A stretch of DNA of 11,607 bases from Erysipelotrichaceae bacterium (lineage in GTDB: Bacteria; Bacillota_I; Bacilli_A; Erysipelotrichales; Erysipelotrichaceae), in the NCBI GenBank assembly GCA_024681275.1, contig JAILBD010000164.1, forward strand, positions 1-11,607, given 5' to 3'. Numbering within the stretch: the first letter of the stretch is position 1; every line of letters begins with the position of its first letter. The notes below the pieces were generated by a model, which was given only the letters and a program-made list of their open reading frames with translations, was not told where the DNA came from and searched no databases. Shown one piece after another: positions 1 through 7,198 of this stretch. The translations under genes and the position numbers were made by a program.

Positions 1-1
1 A

Positions 2-922
2 GGCGGCACTTATGATATCGATGTGGCCGGACAGGGTCTTTCCGGCAAGGATTGCCTGATGATCAGCGATGGCGCGTTCGATATCGTATCTGGTAAGGAT
101 GCTATCAGATCTGATAACAGCGAAGATGAGTATCGCGGTTATGTCTATATCGCAGGCGGTTCTTTCAAGATCTACAGCGGTGCGGATGCGATCTATGGCT
201 GCAGTCTGGTCAATATCGAAGGCGGCACATTTGATATCACGACCGTTAAGTCAGCGGATGCGGATTCATATAAGGGCATCAAATCCGAGTCGATGATCAC
301 GATCACAGGCGGAGTATTCAAGATCGATGCAGCAGATGACGGGATCCATTCGGATGGAGATATCGTGATCAGCAATGCCACGATCAGCATCCGGTCAGAC
401 GATGATGGCATCCATGCGGATGCTCTGGCGCAGATCGACAGTGGTGTCATTTCGATCAGTGCACATGAGGGGATTGAAGCCACTTATGTCCTGATCAACG
501 GCGGTGATATCTCGATCAGCGCGACAGATGATGGCATCAATGCCGGACAGAAAGTGAGCACATATACGGCAACGATCGAGATCAATGGCGGCTATATCAC
601 CATCGATATGGGTCAGGGCGATACGGATGCGGTCGATTCCAACGGCTACATCTATATCAACGGCGGTACCCTGGAGATCAATGCTCAGTCACCGTTTGAT
701 TATGATAAAGGCGCCGAAAACAACGGCGGAACGATCATTGTCAATGGAACGCAGACTGATCAGATCAGCAATCAGATGATGGGTGGCTTTGGCGGTATGG
801 GCGGCCAGGGCGATCCCGGTTTCAATAATGGCGATGGGAATAACTGGAATCCGGGCGGTGAGGAACCGTCCGATTCCGACCGTCCGGGAGGAATGCCCGA
901 TGGCTATGGAGGATGGCATTAG
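2..922 (+). CDS. Carbohydrate-binding beta-helix protein (Cthe_2159/DUF4353-like), C-terminal part
   Basis: The reading frame is open to the left edge, so the N-terminus, including any signal peptide or lipoprotein signal, lies outside the window; 306 residues are visible. Short beta-strand repeats of the form xINGGxxxIxAxDDGI recur (DDGIHSDGD, DDGIHADAL, DDGINAGQ), giving the ladder of Gly, Asp and Ile typical of right-handed parallel beta-helices. This fits the Cthe_2159 family (DUF4353), whose founding member in Clostridium thermocellum is a calcium-bound beta-helix that binds cellulose and polygalacturonate. The last 55 or so residues are a low-complexity Gly/Met/Pro/Asp tail (MMGGFGGMGGQG) with no LPxTG motif or membrane helix. 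By inference the protein is extracellular and binds polysaccharide; its actual ligand cannot be read from the sequence. A GTG at 23 lies in frame but mid-domain and is not the start. It is separated from the next operon by a terminator. Confidence 0.85.
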   Translation, partial: GGTYDIDVAGQGLSGKDCLMISDGAFDIVSGKDAIRSDNSEDEYRGYVYIAGGSFKIYSGADAIYGCSLVNIEGGTFDITTVKSADADSYKGIKSESMITITGGVFKIDAADDGIHSDGDIVISNATISIRSDDDGIHADALAQIDSGVISISAHEGIEATYVLINGGDISISATDDGINAGQKVSTYTATIEINGGYITIDMGQGDTDAVDSNGYIYINGGTLEINAQSPFDYDKGAENNGGTIIVNGTQTDQISNQMMGGFGGMGGQGDPGFNNGDGNNWNPGGEEPSDSDRPGGMPDGYGGWH

Positions 923-942
923 CCGTCCTTTTTTATTTTTTT
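910..942 (+). terminator. Intrinsic terminator overlapping the stop codon of the beta-helix gene
   Basis: An 8-bp stem (AGGATGGC at 910-917 with GCCGTCCT at 922-929, one G-T pair) closes a four-base loop ATTA and runs into a tract of mostly T to 942. The TAG stop at 920-922 sits in the loop and first base of the right arm. Confidence 0.9.
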
Positions 943-968
943 CTACAGATATGATTTTTTAGTATAAT
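941..968 (+). promoter_or_regulatory. Probable sigma-A promoter of the ydjGHI-like operon
   Basis: A perfect TATAAT (963-968) lies 18 bases before the start codon at 987. The best -35 is weak (TTCTAC at 941-946, 16-base spacer). The ribosome binding site AAAGG (974-978) would lie almost at the 5' end of the transcript. I see no SigW-type promoter (TGAAAC/CGTA), unlike the B. subtilis pspA operon. Confidence 0.6.
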
Positions 969-986
969 GAAATAAAGGTATTTTTT

Positions 987-2030
987 ATGAGCGAGTTGAA
1001 AGATTTTAAATGTCCTAACTGCGGAGGCCGTTTAGAGTTCGACGCGAAGACACAAAAATTGAAATGTCCTTACTGTGATGGCACTTTTGATCCGGAGATC
1101 TTCGATGAAGATGATCACTATACGGTAAGTTCGGAACCGTGGGTGGATGATGACATCGTCGTCTATACCTGCAAGTCCTGCGGCGGTACGATCATGGCGG
1201 ACAAGGATACGGCAGCGTCTTCCTGTCCTTATTGCGGCAATCCGGTCGTCATGACTTCCAATGTCAGCGGGATCTACAAACCAAAAAAGGTCATTCCTTT
1301 CAAATTGGATAAAAAGCAGGCCAAGGAAAGATACAGAGAGTTCCTGAAGGGCAAGCCGCTGCTTCCGGATGAGTTCAGATCGGAGGCGACGATCGATGAG
1401 CTGAAGGGGATCTATGTGCCTTTCTGGCTCTTCGGCGGCAAGGCCAATGCGAGGATGTGGTTCGATGCGACCAGGGTCCGTCATTGGAACGAGGGCGAAT
1501 ACATGTGCACTGAAACCAGCTACTATAAGCTGTTCAGGTCCGGAAGCGTCCGTTTTGCGGATGTTCCGGTGGATGCTTCCAGCAAGGTGGACAGTGTTCT
1601 GACGGAATCGATCGAACCGTTCGATCTCTCCGCTTCCAAGGAATTCTCAGACAGTTACCTTGCCGGTTATTTTGCGGATAAATATGATGTTTCGGCAGAA
1701 GAATCACGTCCGAAGGCAAACAGCAGGATCGCCAATTCGACTTCCTCACTGTTCGCATCGACGACGGGGATGTATGACACCTGTGTGCCTTCTTCTTCCT
1801 CGATCTCGATCAATCAGGCGAGCCAGGATTATGTCATGTATCCTGTGTGGCTGCTGAATGTCAGATATAACGATAAACTCTATACGTTTGCGATGAATGG
1901 CCAGACGGGAAAATTCGTGGGTGAACTGCCAAGCGACAGAGGAAAGCTCATCCGGATCGCGATCACCGTCTTCCTGGCTGTGACGGCTGCAGGGTCTGCG
2001 CTGCAGTATCTGTTCTTTATGATGAGGTGA
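987..2030 (+). CDS. ydjG: YdjG-like double zinc-ribbon membrane protein
   Basis: This 347-residue protein begins with two zinc ribbons: C9/C12 with C27/C30 (CPNCGG...CPYC) and C62/C65 with C80/C83 (CKSCGG...CPYCG). A middle region rich in Trp and Tyr follows (about residues 100-310), and one hydrophobic helix lies near the C-terminus (about 322-345), so the ribbons are probably cytosolic and tail-anchored. The start is supported by AAAGG eight bases upstream. The order with the TPM and SPFH genes matches ydjG-ydjH-ydjI of Bacillus subtilis, where these proteins work with PspA in envelope stress and help bring YdjI and PspA to the membrane. Such proteins are often mislabelled as PriA-like helicase because of the zinc ribbons; there is no helicase domain here. 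The gene symbol rests on domain make-up and gene order, not on a sequence search. The next gene starts four bases after its stop. Confidence 0.82.
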   Translation: MSELKDFKCPNCGGRLEFDAKTQKLKCPYCDGTFDPEIFDEDDHYTVSSEPWVDDDIVVYTCKSCGGTIMADKDTAASSCPYCGNPVVMTSNVSGIYKPKKVIPFKLDKKQAKERYREFLKGKPLLPDEFRSEATIDELKGIYVPFWLFGGKANARMWFDATRVRHWNEGEYMCTETSYYKLFRSGSVRFADVPVDASSKVDSVLTESIEPFDLSASKEFSDSYLAGYFADKYDVSAEESRPKANSRIANSTSSLFASTTGMYDTCVPSSSSISINQASQDYVMYPVWLLNVRYNDKLYTFAMNGQTGKFVGELPSDRGKLIRIAITVFLAVTAAGSALQYLFFMMR

Positions 2031-2034
2031 GGAT

Positions 2035-3285
2035 ATGAAGAGACTGTTCAAACTCATCATCATCCCCCTGATCAGTGTGCTGACTGCCTTCCCGATCCAG
2101 GCGCAGAGCGATCATGTTGTGATCGAGGAATACAGCGATTACATGACTTCGGCGCAGTATGCGCAGCTCAATGAAGACATGCAGCATATCAGGGATGATT
2201 ATGATATCGATATCTATTTCATCTATGATACGAAGATCGAGAACACCGAGGAGGCCGTGAAGAAATATGCAGAAGATTTCATCGCGGTCAACGGTTCCGC
2301 TTCCAACAATGTTGCGATCGCCATGAGCTCGGGGGCCTATTACATCGCTGCGACAGGAAGCGCATCTGCGGAGGTCCTGAAAAACGAGACGGCGATCTGG
2401 AACAGATTCTACAAGCGGGCTTCGATGATCTCGTCCACCGATCCGAACGCGTTCTATGAAGGCATCCGGGATGCTTATCAGTATATCGTCAAACTGGTCA
2501 ATGGCATCGAGTATCAAAGCGATGCGCCTATCTCGACTTTGAAGGCCCTGGTCAATGACTATGCGGACTTGCTGAACGATCAGGAAGAGGAGAAGCTGAA
2601 TCGGAGGCTTCAGAATATCAAGGACAAGTACGGCTTCGATGCCGTCGTGCTTACGACAGATTCCTACAACGGAATGGATGTCGAGGATTATGCGGATGAT
2701 TTCTATGATTATTCGCAATATGGGCAAGATGGTATTCTCTTTGTCTGGAACGATGCGGAGCGGGAAGCTTACATCATGACGGCAGGAAGAGCCATCGATT
2801 ATTTCACGGATTACGGCATTGATACGATCTTCGATGATATGACCGATGATCTGGTGAACAACAGGTTCTATGATGCGTTCACCATCTATGCCAACCGGGT
2901 GGACAGATTCATTGAAAACGGACAGGAAGGGGATATCATCGATATCGACAATACTGAGCCGGAACCGGAATTCGGTATCTTCAACGTGATCATTTCGGCG
3001 ATAACAGGCGCTGTATCGTCACTGATCACAGCATTGTCCCTGAAGGGGAGGATGCGCAACACACACAGACAGACCGGTGCGAGAAACTATGTCGTTGGCA
3101 ACAGTTTCTATATCAACGGTGCGTCTGATATGCTGGTGAACAGACACGTCAGCAGGACGAGACGTCCGAGGAACGATGATCACAGACCGACGCAGGTCTC
3201 TTCGGGAAGTTTCGGCGGTGGCGGTTCCCAGATCCACACGTCTTCAAGTGGCACTACCCATGGCGGACATGGCAGACACTTTTAG
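2035..3285 (+). CDS. ydjH: YdjH-like membrane protein with two TPM-type domains
   Basis: This 416-residue protein has an N-terminal signal-like segment (residues 1-23, MKRLFKLIIIPLISVLTA, possible cleavage after A23). Two consecutive regions fit the TPM (YgcG-type) fold: about 30-155 (weaker) and about 168-295 (clear: DYADLLNDQEEEKLNRRL, later GILFVWND). A membrane helix follows at about 314-336, then a basic stretch (343-384) and a Gly/Ser/His-rich tail (SSGSFGGGGSQ) typical of the family. By topology the TPM domains face outside and the tail faces the cytosol. The start has GAGGTGAGG just upstream, and the gene is four bases from the YdjG-like stop, so the two are translated together. Homologues in Bacillus belong to the PspA/SPFH envelope-stress module; the biochemical role is not settled. 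Two TPM-like domains make it longer than the usual single-domain form, which runs to about 250 residues. Confidence 0.83.
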   Translation: MKRLFKLIIIPLISVLTAFPIQAQSDHVVIEEYSDYMTSAQYAQLNEDMQHIRDDYDIDIYFIYDTKIENTEEAVKKYAEDFIAVNGSASNNVAIAMSSGAYYIAATGSASAEVLKNETAIWNRFYKRASMISSTDPNAFYEGIRDAYQYIVKLVNGIEYQSDAPISTLKALVNDYADLLNDQEEEKLNRRLQNIKDKYGFDAVVLTTDSYNGMDVEDYADDFYDYSQYGQDGILFVWNDAEREAYIMTAGRAIDYFTDYGIDTIFDDMTDDLVNNRFYDAFTIYANRVDRFIENGQEGDIIDIDNTEPEPEFGIFNVIISAITGAVSSLITALSLKGRMRNTHRQTGARNYVVGNSFYINGASDMLVNRHVSRTRRPRNDDHRPTQVSSGSFGGGGSQIHTSSSGTTHGGHGRHF

Positions 3286-3301
3286 AATAGATAATTAAAT
3301 C

Positions 3302-3309
3302 AAAGGAGG
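3302..3309 (+). promoter_or_regulatory. Consensus ribosome binding site of the SPFH gene
   Basis: AAAGGAGG is a full anti-Shine-Dalgarno match seven bases before the ATG at 3317. It is the strongest in the operon and suggests that the SPFH protein is made in larger amounts than the two membrane proteins upstream. Confidence 0.8.
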
Positions 3310-3316
3310 AATAAAA

Positions 3317-4396
3317 ATGGGTTTAGTTAAAGCATTGGTTGGTTCCGTAATAGGTACAGCACTTGACACATGGAAGGATTATTTCGTCTGTGATTCTCTG
3401 GATAACGACACTCTGATGGTCAAAGGCACCAAGAGAGGTTACGGCGGTTCCGGTGAAGTCATCACGAACGGTTCAGGCATCGTTGTCAACGAAGGACAGT
3501 GCGCACTGGTCGTTGAGGACGGCAATATCCTGGAAGTTGCAGCTGAACCGGGCAATTACACCTTCGATTCGACACTTTCACCTAGTATCTTTGACGGCGG
3601 TCTGGAAGGCTTGAAGAATTCTTTCAAGGAAGCTCTTGCAAGATTCACGTTCGGCGGTGAAGTCAACAAGTCTCAGCGTGTTTACTATGTCAACACCAAA
3701 GAGATCATGGATAACAGATATGGCACATCCACACCGATCCCGTTCAGAGTCATTTTTGATAAGGCTACCGGTTCTGAGGTCGAGATCGCTGTCAGATGCA
3801 ACGGCGAATTCACGTTCAGGATCGTCGATCCGGTCGTATTCTATCAGAAGATAGCCGGAAACAAGGGCAGCAGATTCAACAAAGAAGACCTGCTTCCGAT
3901 CATGAAATCAGAGATGCTGGATGCACTGAATCCTGCTTTCGGCAAGCTGTCTGAGCAGGGTATCAGATATTCAGAACTGCCAGTCCACACGGCTGAGATC
4001 AAGGAAGCTCTCAGAGAAGCTTTGAAGACAGCCTGGGAAGAGGACAGAGGTATCGCGTTTGAATCCCTGACGATCAATTCCGTCACGATCCCTGAAGCAG
4101 ATGCTGAAAAGATCAAGAACATCCAGTTCTCAGCAGTCAACAGAGACAAGGATGCGGCAAACGCGACGATCGTCACAGCAATGGCGGATGCCCTCAGAGA
4201 TGCAGCCAACAACCCGAATGGCGCAGCGACCGGTTTCATGAACGTCAACATGGCGACCAACACCGGTGCTCAGCTCATTCAGGAGACCGGAACAGCCGGT
4301 GGTCAGACTGCGGCCGGAGGATACTGTCCGTTCTGCGGCACTCCGCTTCCGGCAGGTGCGAAATTCTGCCCGAACTGCGGAAAACCATTACAGTAA
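3317..4396 (+). CDS. ydjI: YdjI-like SPFH-domain protein with C-terminal zinc ribbon
   Basis: This 359-residue protein starts with an amphipathic or glycine-containing segment (GLVKALVGSVIGTALDTW), followed by an SPFH/virion-core-like domain (about 50-270: VVNEGQCALVVEDG, EPGNYTFD, and VEIAVRCNGEFTFRIVDP). It ends in a short zinc ribbon (C337/C340 and C351/C354: CPFCGTPLPAG...CPNCGKPLQ). There is no true membrane helix, so it is probably a peripheral membrane scaffold. In B. subtilis, YdjI is needed to attach PspA to the membrane and itself depends on YdjG and YdjH; zinc ribbons at both ends of this operon suggest that these proteins contact each other. The gene lies 31 bases after the TPM gene with no terminator between, and is followed by a strong one. 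Similar proteins are sometimes named virion core protein; there is no sign of a virus here. Confidence 0.87.
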   Translation: MGLVKALVGSVIGTALDTWKDYFVCDSLDNDTLMVKGTKRGYGGSGEVITNGSGIVVNEGQCALVVEDGNILEVAAEPGNYTFDSTLSPSIFDGGLEGLKNSFKEALARFTFGGEVNKSQRVYYVNTKEIMDNRYGTSTPIPFRVIFDKATGSEVEIAVRCNGEFTFRIVDPVVFYQKIAGNKGSRFNKEDLLPIMKSEMLDALNPAFGKLSEQGIRYSELPVHTAEIKEALREALKTAWEEDRGIAFESLTINSVTIPEADAEKIKNIQFSAVNRDKDAANATIVTAMADALRDAANNPNGAATGFMNVNMATNTGAQLIQETGTAGGQTAAGGYCPFCGTPLPAGAKFCPNCGKPLQ

Positions 4397-4403
4397 AATT
4401 GCG

Positions 4404-4427
4404 AAAACCCGTTAAAACGGGTTTTTT
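4404..4427 (+). terminator. Intrinsic terminator of the ydjGHI-like operon
   Basis: The stem AAAACCCG (4404-4411) / CGGGTTTT (4418-4425) with loop TTAAAA ends in TTTTTT, starting seven bases after the stop codon. The A-rich left arm could also let it work on the other strand, but no gene converges on it. Confidence 0.93.
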
Positions 4428-4451
4428 GTGCCTGAAGCGATTATCTGTTAT

Positions 4452-4457
4452 TATAAT
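4452..4457 (+). promoter_or_regulatory. -10 box directly before the Na/Pi symporter start
   Basis: TATAAT at 4452-4457 is followed by only five bases (GTTGC) before the ATG at 4463. Transcription normally starts about six to eight bases after the box, which would place the first transcribed base at or beside the start codon. No Shine-Dalgarno sequence is present. A -35 box is not convincing. Confidence 0.6.
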
Positions 4458-4462
4458 GTTGC

Positions 4463-6085
4463 ATGAAATTCACTGATGTTCTTTCAGTATTGAGCGGTTT
4501 GGCTATCTTCCTTTATGGCATGGAGGTCATGGGAAGCGGCTTTAAGCATATGGCCGGCGGCAAACTGCAGGATTTTCTGGAAAAACTGACCAAGAAACCG
4601 ATCATCGCCATGCTGGCAGGCATGCTGGTGACGGCCCTCGTTCAATCTTCCGGCGCAACGACCAGCATGCTGGTGAGTTTTGTCAACGCCGGCATCATGA
4701 GGGTTTCACAGACAGTCTATGTCATTCTGGGAAGCAATATAGGTACGACGATCACCGGCCACCTGATGGCCATGGATGTTGGGATGGTCGCACCTTTTCT
4801 TTCTTTTATCGGTGTGTGTCTGATCATGTTCGTCAAGAACGACCGGCTGAATGCGATCGGTGAGATCATGATGGGTCTTGGCTTTGTTTTCATTGGTATG
4901 GATACGATGTCCGGCGGATTAAAGCCGCTTGGTTCTTCTCCATTCTTCCTGAACATCCTGTCCGGTATGCAGAATCCGATCTTTGGTATCCTGGTCGGCT
5001 TTATCCTGACGACGATCGTCCAGTCATCTTCTGCATCATTGGGTATCATCCAGTCTCTGGCAAAGAGTGGTTTGGTTCATATCAAAGATGTCATGTTCTT
5101 CAACCTCGGCCAGAATATCGGTTCCTGTACGACAGCGATGCTGGCGTCTTTGAGTTTTAACCGTGATGCGAAGCGTGTTTCCATCATCAACTTCACGTTC
5201 AACATCATCAATGCCGTCCTTTTCACGGTCCTTTACATGTTGTTCCCGTTTGACAGGCTCTATGAGTCTCTGGCTCCGGGCAGCGTCGTTGAACAGATCG
5301 CCCTGATGCACACCTTCACCAACGTCATCACTTCGCTGGTCTGCTTCCCGATCGCGAATGCACTGTCCAAGATCGCATACCTGATCATTCCGGATCATGG
5401 AACGATCAAGGAACTGCAGCCGGAAGTCGAACCAACTGTCAAGACAGAAAACAACACAGCATTCAATATCTTCTCGATCAATATCGAGATACTGAATATG
5501 TTCAATATCGTTCAGCAGAGCATTCAGAAAGGCCTGGATGCGTTGCTGGAACACGAAACAGCGCTGAACAGCGTCCTGGAAAACAGATTGAAGGTCAACC
5601 AGATCTACAACGGTATCTCACGCAACCTCATGCTTCTGATGTCTTCGAATCCGAACATGCAGGAATCAAAAGAAGCCGCTTCACTGTTCTCGATGAATCT
5701 CGATCTCAAGAGGATGTCGGCGCATGCCATCAATATCGCAGAAGCGGGTGATGATATGACAAAGAACGATCTCTCCTTTTCAGTGGTCGCATATGATGAG
5801 CTGACTCAGCTGACGAGCATCCTTTTTGAATCATTGAAACTGGTCAAAAGGATCATAAATGGAAAAGAATTTGAATTGTTTGATGATATCAAACGAAATG
5901 AAGATATGATCGATGATCTCTGTATCAAATATCGCGGAGTCGAGATCGGGCGTATGAAAGAGAGCACCAATGAGGCAGAGTCCGGTGTCATTTATTCTGA
6001 ACTGCTGATCGATATCGAGAGGATCGGGGATCATATCATGAATATTGCGGAGAATCTTTGTGAAATCGATGAAGAAGGCCAGTAG
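4463..6085 (+). CDS. Na+/phosphate symporter with PhoU-like C-terminal domain
   Basis: This 540-residue protein imports phosphate with sodium across the cell membrane. The first 310 or so residues are membrane helices and carry the two related signatures of the Na/Pi cotransporter family: QSSGATT (61-67) and QSSSAS (187-192), each with an NIGTTIT / NIGSCTTA partner (93-98 and 219-225). These mark the inverted repeat that forms the transport site. After about residue 335 comes a soluble helical PhoU-like region (to 536, ending IERIGDHIMNIAENL), a fusion common in bacterial members and thought to tune transport. Length is normal for the family. It stands alone between two terminators. There is no ribosome binding site and a TATAAT ends five bases before the ATG, so the mRNA may be leaderless. 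Whether phosphate or another oxyanion is the main substrate cannot be read from the sequence. Confidence 0.93.
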   Translation: MKFTDVLSVLSGLAIFLYGMEVMGSGFKHMAGGKLQDFLEKLTKKPIIAMLAGMLVTALVQSSGATTSMLVSFVNAGIMRVSQTVYVILGSNIGTTITGHLMAMDVGMVAPFLSFIGVCLIMFVKNDRLNAIGEIMMGLGFVFIGMDTMSGGLKPLGSSPFFLNILSGMQNPIFGILVGFILTTIVQSSSASLGIIQSLAKSGLVHIKDVMFFNLGQNIGSCTTAMLASLSFNRDAKRVSIINFTFNIINAVLFTVLYMLFPFDRLYESLAPGSVVEQIALMHTFTNVITSLVCFPIANALSKIAYLIIPDHGTIKELQPEVEPTVKTENNTAFNIFSINIEILNMFNIVQQSIQKGLDALLEHETALNSVLENRLKVNQIYNGISRNLMLLMSSNPNMQESKEAASLFSMNLDLKRMSAHAINIAEAGDDMTKNDLSFSVVAYDELTQLTSILFESLKLVKRIINGKEFELFDDIKRNEDMIDDLCIKYRGVEIGRMKESTNEAESGVIYSELLIDIERIGDHIMNIAENLCEIDEEGQ

Positions 6086-6096
6086 GGCCTTTTTTA
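6075..6096 (+). terminator. Intrinsic terminator with the symporter stop codon in its loop
   Basis: AAGGCC (6075-6080) pairs with GGCCTT (6086-6091), and the stem can be extended by flanking A-T and G-T pairs into the T-tract up to about 6095. The five-base loop AGTAG contains the TAG stop (6083-6085). Confidence 0.85.
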
Positions 6097-6103
6097 TAAA
6101 GTT

Positions 6104-6118
6104 GATAGTTCGAATATC
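6104..6118 (+). promoter_or_regulatory. Imperfect palindrome upstream of marR, possible operator
   Basis: The outer arms GATA (6104-6107) and TATC (6115-6118) surround a TTCGAA core, 22 bases before the MarR start codon. MarR proteins commonly repress their own genes through short inverted repeats near the promoter, so autoregulation is possible. A TTGATA overlaps the left arm (6102-6107), but I cannot place a good matching -10. Confidence 0.3.
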
Positions 6119-6139
6119 CCTACAGAAAGCGAGGTAACA

Positions 6140-6565
6140 ATGCATTATAACGGAGGGTATCTAATCGGGCAGATCAATAAGCTGACCAACAGAAGGGTCA
6201 ACGAATTACTGAAAGAAAGGAAGATCACGGAATTCAACGGAGCTCAGGGCACGATCCTTTATGTGCTTTGGGATAGAAAGAAGATGACGATCAAGGATAT
6301 ATGCAAAGCCACAGGATTGGCTAAAACATCTTTGACTTCCATGCTGGACAGGATGGAAGCGCAGGGTCTTGTCGCGCGGGAAGAAGATAAAGAAGACCGC
6401 AGATGCACGATCGTTTCATTGACGGAGAAGTCTCAGCAGTATAAAGAGGCGATCGAATCAGTGGCCACGATCATTTCAGACGAGTATTATCGGGGCATGA
6501 GCAATTCCGAGATCGCGTATTTTGAAGATACGCTCCACAGGATCCTGAACAATCTGGAAGAATAG
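6140..6565 (+). CDS. MarR-family transcriptional regulator
   Basis: This 141-residue protein has the MarR layout: an N-terminal helix for dimer contact (1-30), a winged helix-turn-helix (about 35-95) with the recognition region TIKDICKATGLAKTSLTSML (50-69), a wing with the family signature DRRCTIVSLTEKS (86-98), and C-terminal dimer helices to 141. It should bind DNA as a dimer and usually acts as a repressor released by a small molecule. The start has GAGGT six bases upstream. It is transcribed alone, with terminators on both sides, so its target is not obvious from an operon partner; the symporter before it and the Nudix gene after it are the nearest candidates besides itself. Two cysteines (C55 and C89) are present; whether they sense oxidants is unknown. 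Confidence 0.92.
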   Translation: MHYNGGYLIGQINKLTNRRVNELLKERKITEFNGAQGTILYVLWDRKKMTIKDICKATGLAKTSLTSMLDRMEAQGLVAREEDKEDRRCTIVSLTEKSQQYKEAIESVATIISDEYYRGMSNSEIAYFEDTLHRILNNLEE

Positions 6566-6567
6566 CA

Positions 6568-6603
6568 AAGAGACACCGCTCCGGCGGTGTCTCTTCTGTT
6601 TTT
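6568..6603 (+). terminator. Strong intrinsic terminator after marR
   Basis: A perfect 12-bp stem (6568-6579 with 6584-6595; AAGAGACACCGC and its complement) closes a TCCG loop and is followed by CTGTTTTT. It isolates marR from the Nudix gene. Confidence 0.95.
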
Positions 6604-6625
6604 CAGCAGGGATCGGATCAGGATG

Positions 6626-6660
6626 GAAGATATGAAGGAAAATGGTAAAATGATATCTTC
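6626..6660 (+). promoter_or_regulatory. Extended -10 promoter of the Nudix gene inside an 8-bp inverted repeat
   Basis: TGGTAAAAT (6643-6651) is an extended -10 box ending nine bases before the ATG at 6661. It is flanked by perfect inverted arms GAAGATAT (6626-6633) and ATATCTTC (6653-6660), which could be an operator. There is no ribosome binding site. Confidence 0.5.
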
Positions 6661-7170
6661 ATGAAAGAAGCAGGAAAGATAGGGATCATCGGAGAAAACT
6701 ACTTCGGGTCATGGGACAAGACGCGTATCGCCTGCAGAGGCATCGTGATGGAAAAGGGGTCCATCCTGCTTTCGTATGAGGATCGATCGGATCAATGGAT
6801 GATCCCGGGAGGTGGTCTTGAATCCGGTGAGGATGAAAGAGACTGCTGCATCAGGGAGATCAGCGAAGAGACCGGTCTGGTGATAGAACCTTCAGAATGC
6901 ATCCTTGAGATCGATGAGTATTACGAGGACTGCAGGTATATCAGCCGGTATTATCTGGGAAGGATAACAGGAAAGTGTGAACGGAAACTCACGGCAAGAG
7001 AAAGGGAAGCGGACCTGGAAGCAAGATGGCTCAAACTGGAAGAGATCCTGGAGATCTTTTCCAGACATGCTGAATACAAGGAAACAGACGAAATGAAAAG
7101 AGGGATCTATCTGAGGGAGCATACAGCTTTACAGGCGATCCTTGATAACGGATATCTAAATGATCTGTGA
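6661..7170 (+). CDS. Nudix hydrolase
   Basis: This 169-residue protein contains a complete Nudix box, G-x5-E-x7-REUxEExGU: G51, E57, R65-E66-I67, E69-E70, G72-L73 (within GEDERDCCIREISEETGL). The glutamates bind the metal that cuts a nucleoside diphosphate linked to another group. The domain covers about residues 22-135, with the usual WMIPGGGLE lead-in; the remaining N- and C-terminal parts are short. The sequence does not tell the substrate (ADP-ribose-like, oxidised nucleotide or other). Start choice: the ATG at 6661 is the only one that gives the whole domain, and an extended -10 box ends just nine bases upstream, so the mRNA would have almost no leader. A small membrane protein gene follows closely; the stop overlaps a GTG that could be an alternative start for it. 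Confidence 0.92.
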   Translation: MKEAGKIGIIGENYFGSWDKTRIACRGIVMEKGSILLSYEDRSDQWMIPGGGLESGEDERDCCIREISEETGLVIEPSECILEIDEYYEDCRYISRYYLGRITGKCERKLTAREREADLEARWLKLEEILEIFSRHAEYKETDEMKRGIYLREHTALQAILDNGYLNDL

Positions 7171-7198
7171 AGTACGATATTTTGATATCAGCCAGTAG

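Noticed and set aside
987..2030. PriA-like helicase annotation for the zinc-ribbon protein
   Set aside because: Only the zinc ribbons are shared. There are no Walker or helicase motifs, the protein is too short, and it has a C-terminal membrane helix.
2017..2727. A 236-codon minus-strand frame opposite the TPM gene
   Set aside because: Its Ile/Asp/Arg-rich translation is the mirror of the GAT/ATC codons of the real gene; it has no start signals or recognisable domain.
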